Notes under the pieces: generated by a model | Told to the model about the DNA's origin: nothing | What the model saw: the letters and a program-made list of their open reading frames with translations, nothing else | The model's database searches: none | Shown: positions 1 to 16,499 of the stretch, in pieces | How positions within the stretch are numbered: position 1 is the stretch's first letter | Layout of the letters: each line of letters begins with the position of its first letter | Position numbers and translations under genes: made by a program | Origin: Taxillus chinensis | Lineage: Eukaryota; Streptophyta; Magnoliopsida; Santalales; Loranthaceae | NCBI GenBank assembly: GCA_023512835.1 | Contig: CM042090.1 | Coordinates: forward strand, 47,633,321 to 47,697,320 | Reading direction: 5' to 3' | DNA length: 64,000 bases

Positions 1-2160
1 TTGCCATTCATACTGAATGTTATTTGATTAATCGTCTTCCTTCTTCTGTTCTCCATGGACACATGCCTTACTCTATTCTTTATCCTAATAGTCCATTTTT
101 TTCTCTTCCTCTTCGTGTGTTTGGATGTGTTTGTTTTGTGTAGCATTTTGGACCTAATCGGGATAAATTAGATCTGCATTCTCTTAAATGTGTTTTTGTT
201 GGCTATTCTCGCACCCAAAAAGGGTATCGATGTTATGATCCCTCACGTGGTCACGTTTATGTCTCCAGTGATGTCACATTTCATGAAGCTCTGTCCTACT
301 ATTCTCCATCCTCAACTTCCATTGCCGACCCTGCTCTTTCGGTTACTCCTCTTCCGATTCTTCCACCTCTTTCCGATGACTCTACCTCTCTTGACTAGAG
401 TTCTCCACCTTTGGATCGGTTTACTAGGCAATCATATCATTGTCGGCTTCCAACTCCCCGTACTGAGGGTCCTGGCCTCACCATTGGTGTCCCGTCTTCT
501 AATCCGCCACCGGTCTTTGATCTGCCTATTGCGCAACGTAAAGGTATTCGTTCCTGTGTGGGTCGCCCTCTTGATCGGTTTGTTTCTTATACTGGTCTTT
601 CACACACTCGTTATCCTCTGTCTAATTTTCTCACTACTGCTAAATTGTCCCTATCCTTTTTTGCTTTTGCCTCTTCTATTTCATCTGTGGTCGTGCCTCG
701 CAGTGTCGCAAAAGCTTTTGCTCATCCTGGGTGGTGCCACGCCATGGAAGATGAGATGCAAGCTCTTATTAATAATGACACTTGGGTTCTTACCCCGTTG
801 CCTAATAAACATGTTGTTGGTTGTCATTGGATTTTCACTATGAAAGTACATCCTGATGGTGCCCTTGCATGTTTGAAGGCTCGCTTGGTGGCGAAGGGCT
901 ATACTTAGGTCTATGGCATTGATTATGATAACACTTTTTCTTTTGTTACGAAGATTTCATCTATCCGGGTACTTCTTTCCTTAGCTGTTCATTATGGTTG
1001 GCCTCTTCACAAGTTTGATGTCAAGAATGCCTTTCTTCATGGTGATCTTGCTGAGGAGGTTTGCATAGAGCAACTACTTGGTTTTGTTGCTTAGGGGGGA
1101 ATCTAGTTTGTCGTCTTCGCAAGGCTCTCTATGAATTAAAACAATCTCCACGAGCCTGGTTTGGCCGATTCAATACTGCTCTTGTTCAATTCGGCCTTCA
1201 ATAGTGTGCAGTTGATCATTTAGTTTTTAGCTCCTCTTTCGGTGCTGGATGTGTTCTCTTGGTCGTTTATGTTGATGATATTGTAATTATAGGTAGTGAC
1301 ACAACATGCATTCAGCGTTTGAAGCATTTCCTTCAGGTTAAGTTTTGTACTAAAGATCTCAGACGGTTGCTCTATTTCTTATGGATTGAGGTAGCCTACT
1401 TGGGTCCCTCTATTTCGTTGTCACAACGGAAATATGTGCTTGATATACTTACTAAGGTTGGATACTTAGGACTCAAACCTGTTGATTCACCTATAGATCC
1501 GACAATCCGGTTAGACTCCGAACACGGTGAGTTGTTACATGATCCTGCTTGGTAATGGAGATTGGTTGATAAGTTAAACTATTTAACAGTGACTAGACCA
1601 AATATCTCCTTTGCTGTAAGCACTGTAAGCCAATTTATGAATGCCCCTTGCACTACCTAATGGCATGCTACGTTATGGATTGTCAAGTACTTGAAAGGGG
1701 TGCTAGGACGAGGTCTTCGATTTACAAAATAGGGTAATCTCGAAATTCATGGTTATTTTGATGCTGACTGGGCAGGCTGTCCAGTTGATAGAAGGTCCAT
1801 TACTACTGTGTGTTTCTTGGTGGCAATCTTATAGCATGGAAGAGTAAGAAACAATTTGTTGTTCCAAGATCTAGTGTAGAGACTGAGTACAAAGCGATGG
1901 CACTTGTGTCAAATGAGCTAACGTGGTTTACAATATTATTGTTAGAAATTGGCTTACCGTGTTCACGCTCTCCGATGGTGCACAGTGATAATCGACCGCT
2001 ATTTACATTGCTTCCAACCCAGTATTCCATGAAAGAACGAAGCATAATGAAGTTAATTGTCATTTTGTGCGAGTGAAAGTGCGGAACAAAGAAATTAAGC
2101 TCACTCACATCCGAATTGAACATCAATTCGTTGATATCTTTACTAAACCTTTATGAGGTA
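1..2160 (+). pseudogene. Copia pol remnant (integrase C-terminus, RT, RNase H)
   Basis: In a live element this polyprotein would copy and integrate the element. The RT N-terminus is seen as an EDEMQALINNDTWVL-type segment near 745-795 and KARLVAKGY near 877-905. KFDVKNAFLHGDLAEEV lies near 1012-1063 and the catalytic box VVYVDDIVI near 1260-1290. RNase H follows with DADWAGCPVDRRS near 1760-1797 and SSVETEYKAM near 1870-1900. In-frame stops occur near 906, 1093 and 1553, and the reading frame jumps several times. No lineage is assigned because integrase and gag are missing. Confidence 0.85.
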
Positions 2161-2226
2161 GTCGTATACATCAACTTTGTAATAAGTTATGGCTCTCTAA
2201 CATGTATGCTCCAATTTGAGGAGGAA

Positions 2227-2358
2227 TGTTGGAACATTTAAATGTTGTTACCATATATAGGCACATACTACTATAACTATTATATTGTCAAGCGATATAT
2301 GCATTTACTGTAATGAGAAAATAGATGATCGATTATTCTCTCTTATTCTCCCGTTCCA
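2227..2358 (+). repeat. Short 3' LTR of the decayed Copia element
   Basis: It begins TGTTGGAAC directly after the purine tract and can be ended at GTTCCA, giving short inverted ends and about 132 bases. No 5' LTR is present to confirm the right boundary, so that end is an inference. Confidence 0.55.
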
Positions 2359-2496
2359 TAGGCATAAAATGTGAATTCAAGCTAAAATTATTGTTTTTAG
2401 TTTTAAATATATAATATATAATGAATTACTTGAATATATCTTTTTTTATTTAATTTAATGGATTGAATTATTGGATTTATTAAATTCATTGTCATC

Positions 2497-3031
2497 TGAT
2501 GAAGATCTTGTGTTAACGCCCGTGCCAGTCTACCAAAATCAGCGCTCGTGGCATGCTCGTGTCGAGTTTCTCATGATGTGCGATACGTGCATCGCCATGT
2601 GTACGTATCGTATTGAGCAAGACATCTTTTATCATTGTGACACTTCTTATATTTACTTTTCTTTGTCTATTAGAAGTCTTTTTCTTTTATTATATTATTT
2701 AATTTATAGTAGGATATTTTGGTATTTTATTTTAGTTTGCTAATTATATTAGATTTTCAATTCTTAGTTATTAGCTTACCTATAAATAGGTCATGTATTT
2801 GGATGTATTCAAATTATTAGCTATTGACAATTATAAACTTTCATATTAGTGGTTTATATTTATTTTTGGCTTTTTCAATTAATTACTTGAATTGTTTGGG
2901 CTAAAGTTTGGGTATTTGGTTATCCTTGTCTAGATTATTGTTAAATCTTAATCAAGGTTCTCAATAAATTAGTGCTTTCACTAAGAGAACATGATTAAGA
3001 TTTCTTGATATTTATCTCTCATTTTTCATCA
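2497..3031 (+). repeat. Left LTR of the short element
   Basis: It opens TGATGA and can be closed at TCATCA, a perfect 6-base inverted end. It carries a TATA-like CCTATAAATAGG near 2779. The match to the right repeat is clear over most of its length; the right half is AT-rich and the boundary is approximate. Confidence 0.55.
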
Positions 3032-3633
3032 ACAATTACGGAGTAGGCGATCAAGACAAAAAAAGAGTGGCTTGAAGCCTTAGAGCATTTTGTTATAGAG
3101 CTTTTGGCAGCTATGGCAAAGATGGTTCAATTCCAAGAAAGGATTAATCAAAAATGGATCGATTAATTTTTGTATACAAGGAAAAAGATCTTATAGGAGG
3201 TAAATGAACTCAAGGTGACAACTATGGGTCACGATGAACTTCGCAAGAGGTTGAAGATACTTCTAGCATTGAAGACGCGTCATGTTATCAGAGCTCACAT
3301 GCATCATGACATGAGGTTGAATTCTCATCTGGTGACTCATCTAAAGGGATTGATGACCCAACTCCAAATTCAGAGTTCTTGATTCCTCTAACTTCTTTTA
3401 CTCAACTGACCATGGTGGACGATGCCCAAGTCAAAATCAATAAGGCCTTCACCGTTGAAGACCCTCTTGACAATGTGATACTTGTCATCGATGCAAGGAG
3501 CAACCAACCAGAGATATAGGTGGAGCACACGACATATTCAATTTTTACGATTAATGAGGCGCTGTATTTTGGATGTAGAACAATTTTGCCAATTTTCGCT
3601 TGTGGATAAGAGAAGTTTCGAAGGATAGAGGAA

Positions 3634-4090
3634 TGATGATGACCTTGTGCTAACGCCTGTGTCAGCCTACCCAAATCATCGCTCTTGGCCTGCCTGTGTC
3701 GAGTTGCTCATGACATGCGATACGTGTATCGGCACGTGTACATATTGTATTGCGCAATACATCATCAATCGTTGAAATTCTTCTTATATATTTTTTTTTA
3801 TTACTTTCCTTTATTTAATTCGTAATAGGATATTTTGGTATTTTACTTTAGTTTTCTAATTATATTAGATTTTCAATTCTTAGTTACTAGCTTACCTATA
3901 AATAGGATATGTATTTGGCCGTATTAAAATTATTCAGATTATTAGCAATTGACTATTATAATTTTCATATTAGAAGTTTATACTTATTTATGACTTTTTT
4001 AGTTAATTGTTTAAATTTTTATTTAAATATTTATTTATTTTTTTTAAAATTATTGTTAGATCCTAATTAAAATTTTTAACATCATTCTTT
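3634..4090 (+). repeat. Right LTR of the short element
   Basis: It starts TGATGATGACCTTGTG after a purine tract and repeats the TATA block near 3895. The right end fades into AT-rich sequence around 4080-4095 and could not be fixed. Confidence 0.5.
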
Positions 4091-4379
4091 TATTTTTCTT
4101 ATATTTTTAAAATATCATGTATTCTAGTTAGTAATTATATGATCCGAACAATATATTTTTATACTTGTAATTTTATATTAAAAGAAAACGTTGAACCCAG
4201 ATTTTCAGTTCCAACCAGAAAGAAAAAATTCATGCTGGAAATCTAAAATTTATTTAAGGTTAAATTCAAATGAAAATCTATAAAAGCGAGAAGATGCGCA
4301 TTAATATGCAGATAGACACATACATATAAGTTTGTTGGGAACAATATAAATATTAAATAAAAACATAATTAACACAAAT

Positions 4380-10253
<5,874 letters not shown>

Positions 10254-10640
10254 TTTCGCAGACAATATTGATATGATAGTGCTGTAGTTTCTCGGTTCTT
10301 TCTTAGTTTATTTTCTCCGGCCAAATTAAGTTCAGTATATTACGGATATTCTGGATTCTGTCTCAACTTTCTCGTATAATCTTGTCCATATATATAGGAC
10401 CCTAATAGTAGGACAGGGCCCATATATTATTATTCATTGACTTTCTACTATTAGGAAATAATTACAGCTAGGGCATGGGCCATATATATATATATTCATT
10501 GACTTGCGACTATTAGGAAATAATTATAGGACATGGCCCGCTTCGATTTAGCTCATTATAAAGGCCGCGGCTAATTTAGGAAATAATTGTAATTTAGCTC
10601 ATTATAGAGACAAAAAAACAAATAAAGAAGGTTTTTAAAC
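10254..10640 (-). promoter_or_regulatory. Upstream region of the SCPL gene with TATA box
   Basis: A TATATATA run at about 10388-10397, read on the minus strand, lies about 135 bases before the start codon, a plausible core promoter. Further upstream (10420-10620) the phrases ACTATTAGGAAATAATTA and GGGCC(C/A)TATATA occur two or three times, so the distal part is locally duplicated. No transcription start can be proved from sequence. Confidence 0.45.
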
Positions 10641-11110
10641 GGGCAAAATTATTAGGTCCGACCTAGCCTACGTGCGGGATGGGCCAGCCCATGAGGGTCC
10701 GTTTAAAAATATTTATTTTAATAATTTTTTTAAATGTATTATTTCTATTAAAAATTTATCAGTAGATTAAATATAATATTTGCACAACTATAAATACATT
10801 TAAACTTACAAGAGTACATTATATAAACTTTTAATAAATTAAATCCAAAAAATCAGGAATAAATAAATAAATAAATAATTAGCCCGCGGGTCAGCCCACT
10901 TAAGCCCGTGACCTGCGGGCCAGAACCCATTTTGGCCCGCATATAAACGAGCTCAAAATTTTTTGGCCAGAACCCATTTTGCCCCGCATATGAATGAGCT
11001 CAAAATTTTTAGGCCAGAACCCGTTTTGCCCTGCATATAAACGAGCTCAAAATTTTTAGCCCGACCCACCCCATATTGCCGATCAGCCTGCACAACCCGC
11101 AACCATTTAA
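10640..11110. repeat. GC-motif repeat block, possible MITE, with 47-base tandem repeat
   Basis: An AT-rich background is interrupted by GGCCCGC/GCGGGCC phrases. Three tandem copies of a unit of about 47 bases, starting GGCCAGAACCC and containing CGAGCTCAAAATTTTT, lie at about 10917-11060. The composition resembles small non-autonomous DNA transposons, but I could not fix terminal inverted repeats or a target duplication. Confidence 0.4.
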
Positions 11111-12769
11111 AATCCCTTAAGTTTGCAAAAAGAACTTGCTGGAACGTCTTTTTTTGTTCTAGTTGTCATCACCGGTTTTCGTTCGGACCGCAACTGAATG
11201 ATGAAATGTGTAGAGTCGCCACCAACTATTTTTGAGGTGCAGTTGGTCACCTAAAATGTAAGTGGTCTACATTACCAGATAAGAGTTGGGGGGTTAGTTA
11301 CATGTAAGGAAGGATTAGCACCCCTACAACACCCTTTCGATACCTATAGGATGAGGTTTGTGTTTATTTTTCACTGTTATGACTGGGTTAAGGTATTATT
11401 GTTTTACTAAAAAGTCTATGCTTTTTATTTTGCTAAGTTTTTTTCAAAGTTATGATTAAAATTAATTTATCCTAAATTTCTAAAGGGAATTCTGAAATGC
11501 TTTTTTGCTTTTTATTTAGCTAAGTTGTTTTTTTGTTTTATTTTGTTTGTTTTTGTTTTTGTTTTGGAAATTGAAGTCCTAAAAAATTAAAAATTAAAAT
11601 ATGGATTTTTTTCAAATTGTTAGCTTTTGGTTTGAAAATGTTTTATTTTGTTTTTTTGTGTTTTTTTTATTTGTTTGGTTTTTGTCTTTCTATTTTTGCG
11701 AAAACATTTTTTTGTTGTTTTTTTGAAAGAATTAGCACTACAGAATTATGAACCAACACAATAACATATAATGTGACATGTGTGATTATGACATCAATAA
11801 AAAATAATAAAATAAAATAAAAATAAACAAAAATAAACATTCACTCTCTTTTTTTCATGCCTATCTTTTTGTTTCCTCTTTTTTTTACTAGTAGCTATTA
11901 TATATTACAACTTGAATAAGATGGAAAAAATAACACAAAATAAAAAAAACAAGAAACGAAACAACTAAACAAAATTGACAATAAAGAAAAAAATAAAATC
12001 ACAACACAAATGCTAAGAATACATTAAGATAACAAAACTAATAATAATAATAATGAAACCGACTTTAGCTTTAGATTGGGACTCCGACAGTGGCAACGTT
12101 AGCGAGAGGGCGAGTTTCCAAAGACTAGTTGATTGAACTTGGGCCGGAGGTTGAACACTGCTGGCCGGAACTGCAAATAAAACCTGTCTCTCTTTTTGTT
12201 TTGCTATCTTTTTTTTTTTTTTGATTTTGGTATTGTTGCTGAAAAGAAAACAGAACTAGGAGAATTTCTGAGTCTAAAATGGGGAAGAGTATATGTATGA
12301 GAATTGGAAAAGTGCAGAGAGAAGTGGGGAGAAAAGAAAAGAAGAAGAGAAAAAGGAATCGGACTGTGTGTTCTTTTCTTGTTTTTTGAATGTAGGAATT
12401 GGGCGAATTTGAGAGAGAATGGCAGCAATTGTTTCCATCAGAGAGTTCCCCCTTTTTTTGTTGGAGAGGATATTGGTTTTAAAGAGGTTTGGCTGCATTG
12501 CATTGATTGCAGCATTTAATGTTGTATTATTAATCCCAGTATTTTTTATTTTTAGATTCCATGCTTTATCGGAAGGAATGGCGACCTGCGCAGCTCGTGA
12601 TTGTCCTTTTTTAAGTTTTTATTAGCACACAGGTGTTGAAAAACAGCTCTGTTAGATGGTCAGCACATAAAAACGTGTCTTGTGACTGCACAGGAAAGGC
12701 TCCATGGAAATACAGTCAAACAGCGAAGGTCAACGGTCAGAGGGTCAAAGTGTCGACAAGGTCGAAGCT

Positions 12770-13080
12770 CAATCCGTATCATTGAAGCTTTTCTGGATGA
12801 TTGAGGGCTCGGATCCGTATGTTGGGAGCTTATTCCGCATCATTGACGCTTATTCCAAATGATTGGAAGCTTATTATGTATCATTGAAGCTTAGTCCGGA
12901 TTAGTGGAAGGCTCAGATCCTTACTCCGTGTCAGTGGAAGATTAGTCCAGACTACTGATGTCCCAGATTCTTACTCCGTATCAGTGGAAGATTAGTCTGG
13001 ACTAATGATGTTCCGAATTCTTACTCCGTATCAGTGGAAGCTTAGTCTGGACTAATGATGTCCCGGATTTAATTTTTTGC
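12770..13080 (-). repeat. TTACTCCG tandem array in Tat-like LTR copy 1
   Basis: About three units of roughly 50 bases containing TTACTCCG(T)(A/G)TCAGTGGAAG, with more diverged ATTCCGCATCATTG units to the left. It is the same module as at 15120-15640. Confidence 0.75.
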
Positions 13081-13134
13081 TTCGAATTTGACTTTGATGC
13101 TCCGTATTTGACCTTGATGTTTCGGATTTGACCA

Positions 13135-13137
<3 letters not shown>

Positions 13138-13202
<65 letters not shown>
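13138..13202. repeat. CT dinucleotide microsatellite
   Basis: About 31 uninterrupted CT units. The minus-strand ORF across it is an Arg-Glu repeat artefact. Confidence 0.95.
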
Positions 13203-13207
<5 letters not shown>

Positions 13208-13516
13208 CTTTTTTTTTACTTTTAATTACCTTTTTATCCTTACCCAAAATGCCAAAATGGACGAACTTCGGGAAATTGTTTGGGAAGTCCCATATTCGCC
13301 TAAATAGTCATTCGGGAGAATCTCGCATGGTCACATTTTCAGGCCTTTTGACCAAGGGCATTAACCGTCTTTTTACAAGTTCGTCTTTTTCCGACGCATA
13401 TTTTCTTGTTTATAATTTATTCATTTTACATCGGAATTAAGCTCGGTCAAGTGCGATAATTTTCAAATTTCATCCTTTATCACTTGGCGTTAGTCTTGGG
13501 GAACTTCAAAGGCTGG

Positions 13517-16080
13517 TGTCATCACTAATTTTCATTCGGGCCGCAACCGGATGATGAAATGTACAAAGTCGCCACCAACTATTTTGGGGGGTGCAGTTGG
13601 TCACCTAAAATGTGAGTGGTCTACAATACCAGAGATAAGGCTTCAGGGTTTGGTTACGTGTAGGGAAGGATTAGAACCCCTACAGTGCCCTTTCGGTACC
13701 TATAGGAGGAGGAGGTTTCTATTTGTTTTTCACTGTTTTGACTGAGTGAAGACATTATTGTTTTCCTAAAGTCTAAGGTTTTTATTTGGCTAAGTTGTTT
13801 GTCAAAGTTATGGTTAAAATTAATTTATCCTAAATTTTTAAAGGGAATCCTAAATGTTTTGTTTTGCTTTTTTTGTTTGAAGTGGAAAATGAAATCCTAA
13901 GATTTTGGTTTTTTTTTATTTTTGTTGAAAATGTTTTTTTGTTCTAACTATTTTTACCCTTTTTTTGTTTTTTTGATATAAAAAAAGTTTTTGGTTTTAA
14001 TGCTTACAAAAATCTCCTTGTTTTTTTTTGTTTTTATAGAGAAAAACATGTTGATTACTTTTTTTTTTGAAGAGTTGAACCTAAGCACAAGTTAAAACTT
14101 AAACATGTATATTTGCGTTTTTATTTTTATAGTTTTGACTATGACTAAAGGCACTCGTATATCAAAATAAATGTGGAATGTGTGATTATGACATCCACAA
14201 ATAAAAATAAAGCTACGCTTTTTTTCTTTTTCTTTTTTCTTTTCTTTTTTTTTATCTCTTTTTTATGTCTCTCTTTGCTCTTTTCTTTTTCTATTTTCTC
14301 TCACTTTTTTTTGCCTTGCTTTTTACATACTGTAATTACATACAACAAAATAAACAAAACAAAATAAAAACAAAAACGATTACATCGCTCAAACAAAAAA
14401 AAAAGAAAGGACGAAATACAAATATTAGGAGCAAAATTTAGCAATATAGCACAAAACAAACAATAATAAAGTTAGCAGAACCGACTGCAGTACCACGTCC
14501 AAACTCTCTTGTTGGCGTCGACAGTGATGAAAGAAACACGAAATTCGGTGGAAAGTTATGAACCCGAGCTGTGTAACGCACCAGAGTTTGGTTGGAATGT
14601 GAAATCAATGTCGGAGATGGACTGAAATTAGGGAAGGATTGGAGATGGATGGGTTTAATGATTTTTTTGGTTTTCTTGGTTTATAGATTGACAACTAAAA
14701 GAGAGGAAGGGAATAGGTCTGAAATGAGAAAGAGAAGGCTTTTTTTTTTCGCTTTTGTTTTGGCTAACAATTTCGTAAGGAGAGAGAGAGAGCAAGAGCT
14801 GATCGCTTTTTTCGTAATTCCCCTCATTTTCGTTGGGGAGAGCTCCCCTTTAAATACAATGCGTTTCATCCTCATTATTGATTACCAGCCATTTTTTTTG
14901 ATGGATTCCAGCCTTTGCCTAGTGGTTAGACGACCTAGGCGAAAAATAAGGTAGCTTGTGATTACCTTTTTGTTTTGTTGTGAGCACTTGTGTCTGACAG
15001 GCGTTGAAGAGCTCTGCCCAGCTAAGCCTGTGAAGCAATAGTGAGCATACTTGTGAATAGGCCAATCAGGGAAGTTCAAAGGTCGGTAGGGTCAAAGGCC
15101 AGTAGAGGCTCGAATCTGGATCATTGAAGCTTTTTAGATGAATGAAGGCTCGGATTCATATGATGGGAGCTTATTTCGGATCATTGTTGCTTATTCCGTA
15201 TCATTGAAGTTTAGTCTGAATCAATGTTGGCTCGGATCCTTACTCCGTATCAGTGGAGCCCTTAGTCCGGATCAATATTGGCTCGGATCCTTACTCCGTA
15301 TCAGTGGAGCCCTTAGTCCGGATCAATGTTGGCTCGGATCCTTATTCCATATCAGTGGAGCCCTTAGTTCGGATTAATGTTGGCTCGGATCCTTACTCCG
15401 TATCAGTGGAGCCCTAAGTCCGGATCAATGTTAGCTCGGATCCTTACTCCGTATCAGTGGAGCCCATATTCCGAATCAATGTTGGCTCGGATCCTTACTC
15501 CGTCTCAGTGGAGTCCTTAGTCCGGATCAATGTTGGCTCGGATCCTTACTCTGTATCAGTGGAGCCCTTAGTCCATATCAATGTTGGCTCGGATCCTTAC
15601 TCCGTATCAGTGGAAGCTTAGTTCGGACTACTGATGTCCCGGATTTGACCTTTTGCTTCGGATTTGACTTTGATGTTCTGAATTTGACTTTGATGTTTTG
15701 GGTTTGACTGTGATGTTTCGGATTTAACTTTGATGCTCTGGATTTGACCTTGATGTTTTGGATTTGACTGTGATGCTCCGGATTTGACCTTGATGTTCCA
15801 AATTTGGCCACCTTCTTCTCTCTCTTTCTTTTAGACACATGGCATGGGGAGATAAATATATAAAATAGGGTTAGTGGACAAAATGGGGTCCAATAGCTGC
15901 CACTCTTTGTGCATTGTTTGTGTAGAAATAGTGTACAAAGATAAAACAGACCCATTTTGGACGGCTTGGAGCACTTACCTAACTTACTTCTCTTTGAGGT
16001 TGGGTTGGAAAATTTCGATGGCAGGAAGAGAAATCTTGGCTGCCTCGGGGAAAAAGAAAGTCTGACAGCCTAGGGTGGAA
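13517..16080 (-). repeat. Tat-like LTR copy 2
   Basis: It restarts with TGTCATCAC and GATGATGAAATGTACA and repeats copy 1 block by block: the leader-like GCACCCCTACA phrase, T-rich text, GTGTGATTATGACATC, the GGGGAGAGCTCCCC-like region and the TTACTCCG array. The TG start on the minus strand (right end) was not located; similarity fades after about 15840. Confidence 0.6.
15120..15640 (-). repeat. 51-base tandem array (TTACTCCG module) in Tat-like LTR copy 2
   Basis: About eight units of 51 bases. Each holds GGCTCGGATCC, TTACTCCGTATCAGTGGAG, CCCTTAGTCCGGATCAATGTT or near variants. The period equals 17 codons, which gives an apparent repeat peptide that I regard as meaningless. A different short repeat of about 24 bases (GGATTTGACTTTGATG) follows at about 15640-15815. 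Confidence 0.9.
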
Positions 16081-16087
16081 AGAAAGT

Positions 16088-16490
16088 AGCTAATTCTAGT
16101 TTGTTCAGGAAGAAGCTAGACATACAAAACTAAAAAGAAATGAGCTAAAACCAGTTTGGGTTAGGAAGAAGCTCAAAAGAAAGGAAACTAGCTAATTCCA
16201 GTCTGTTCAGGAAGAAGCTAGGCACACAAAGCTAAAGAGAAATGGGCTAAAACTATTTTGTGTTAGGAAGAAACTCAAAAGAAAGAAATTAGCTAATTCT
16301 AGTATGTTCAGGAAGAAGCTAGGCACACAAAGCTGAAGAGAAATGAGCTAAAACCAGTTTGTGTCAGGAAGAAACTCAAAAGAAAGAAATTAGCTAATTC
16401 CAGTATGTTCAGGAAGAAGCTAGGCACACAAAGCTGAAGAAAAATGAGCTAAAACCAGTTTGTGTCAGGAAGAAGCTCAAACAAAGGAAA
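16088..16490. repeat. 102-base tandem repeat, about four copies
   Basis: Each unit runs AGCTAATTC(T/C)AGT..GTTCAGGAAGAAGCTAG, then a GAGCTAAAACCAGTTT half. The two halves both contain AGGAAGAAGCT, so the unit itself may be an old duplication. It lies in the pol-less 3' part of the Tat-like element. Confidence 0.85.
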
Positions 16491-16499
16491 CTCGGACCG

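Larger units (their letters stand above)
1..2358 (+). mobile_element. Decayed Ty1/Copia retrotransposon, 3' part with 3' LTR
   Basis: The 3' portion of a Copia polyprotein (integrase C-terminus, reverse transcriptase, RNase H) is followed by a short LTR; the 5' end lies outside the window. Integrase-like text (RLPSSVLHGHMPYSIL, then FVGYSRTQKGYRCYDP) covers roughly 1-300, reverse transcriptase 720-1560 and RNase H 1740-2160. A purine-rich tract (about 2216-2226) precedes the LTR, which opens TGTTGGAAC at 2227. Many stops and frameshifts make it an old, inactive copy. Confidence 0.85.
2497..4090 (+). mobile_element. Short non-coding two-LTR element (TRIM/LARD-like)
   Basis: Two direct repeats of about 460-535 bases flank about 600 bases with no intact ORF. 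Both repeats contain a block beginning CTTGTG(T/C)TAACGCC(C/T)GTG and share TATA-type text CCTATAAATAGG, so they look like LTRs with a plus-strand promoter. A purine-rich stretch, AAGGATAGAGGAA, sits just before the right repeat, as a polypurine tract should. I see no primer binding site I recognise and no protein domain in the interior (3032-3633). A decayed derivative of a larger element is an alternative. Confidence 0.6.
11164..13516 (-). repeat. Tat-like LTR copy 1
   Basis: The block opens (plus strand) TGTCATCACCGGTTTTCG, the reverse of the LTR end next to the primer site at 41079. It contains the gene-desert text shared with copy 2, a TTACTCCG repeat array (about 12770-13080), a CT microsatellite, and unique sequence to 13516. 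Its right end is not a clean TG/CA terminus, so either copy 2 was inserted into it or the boundary was lost. Confidence 0.65.

Noticed and set aside
13002..13247. Arg-Glu repeat protein on the minus strand
   Set aside because: Translation of the CT microsatellite.
15138..15377. Open frame giving a 17-residue repeat peptide
   Set aside because: It follows from the 51-base period being a multiple of three. There is no start context or domain, and the other LTR arrays give unrelated frames.
15120..15640. Regular repeats resembling a CRISPR array
   Set aside because: The units are continuous 51-base tandem repeats without unique spacers, lie in an LTR, and the genome is eukaryotic.
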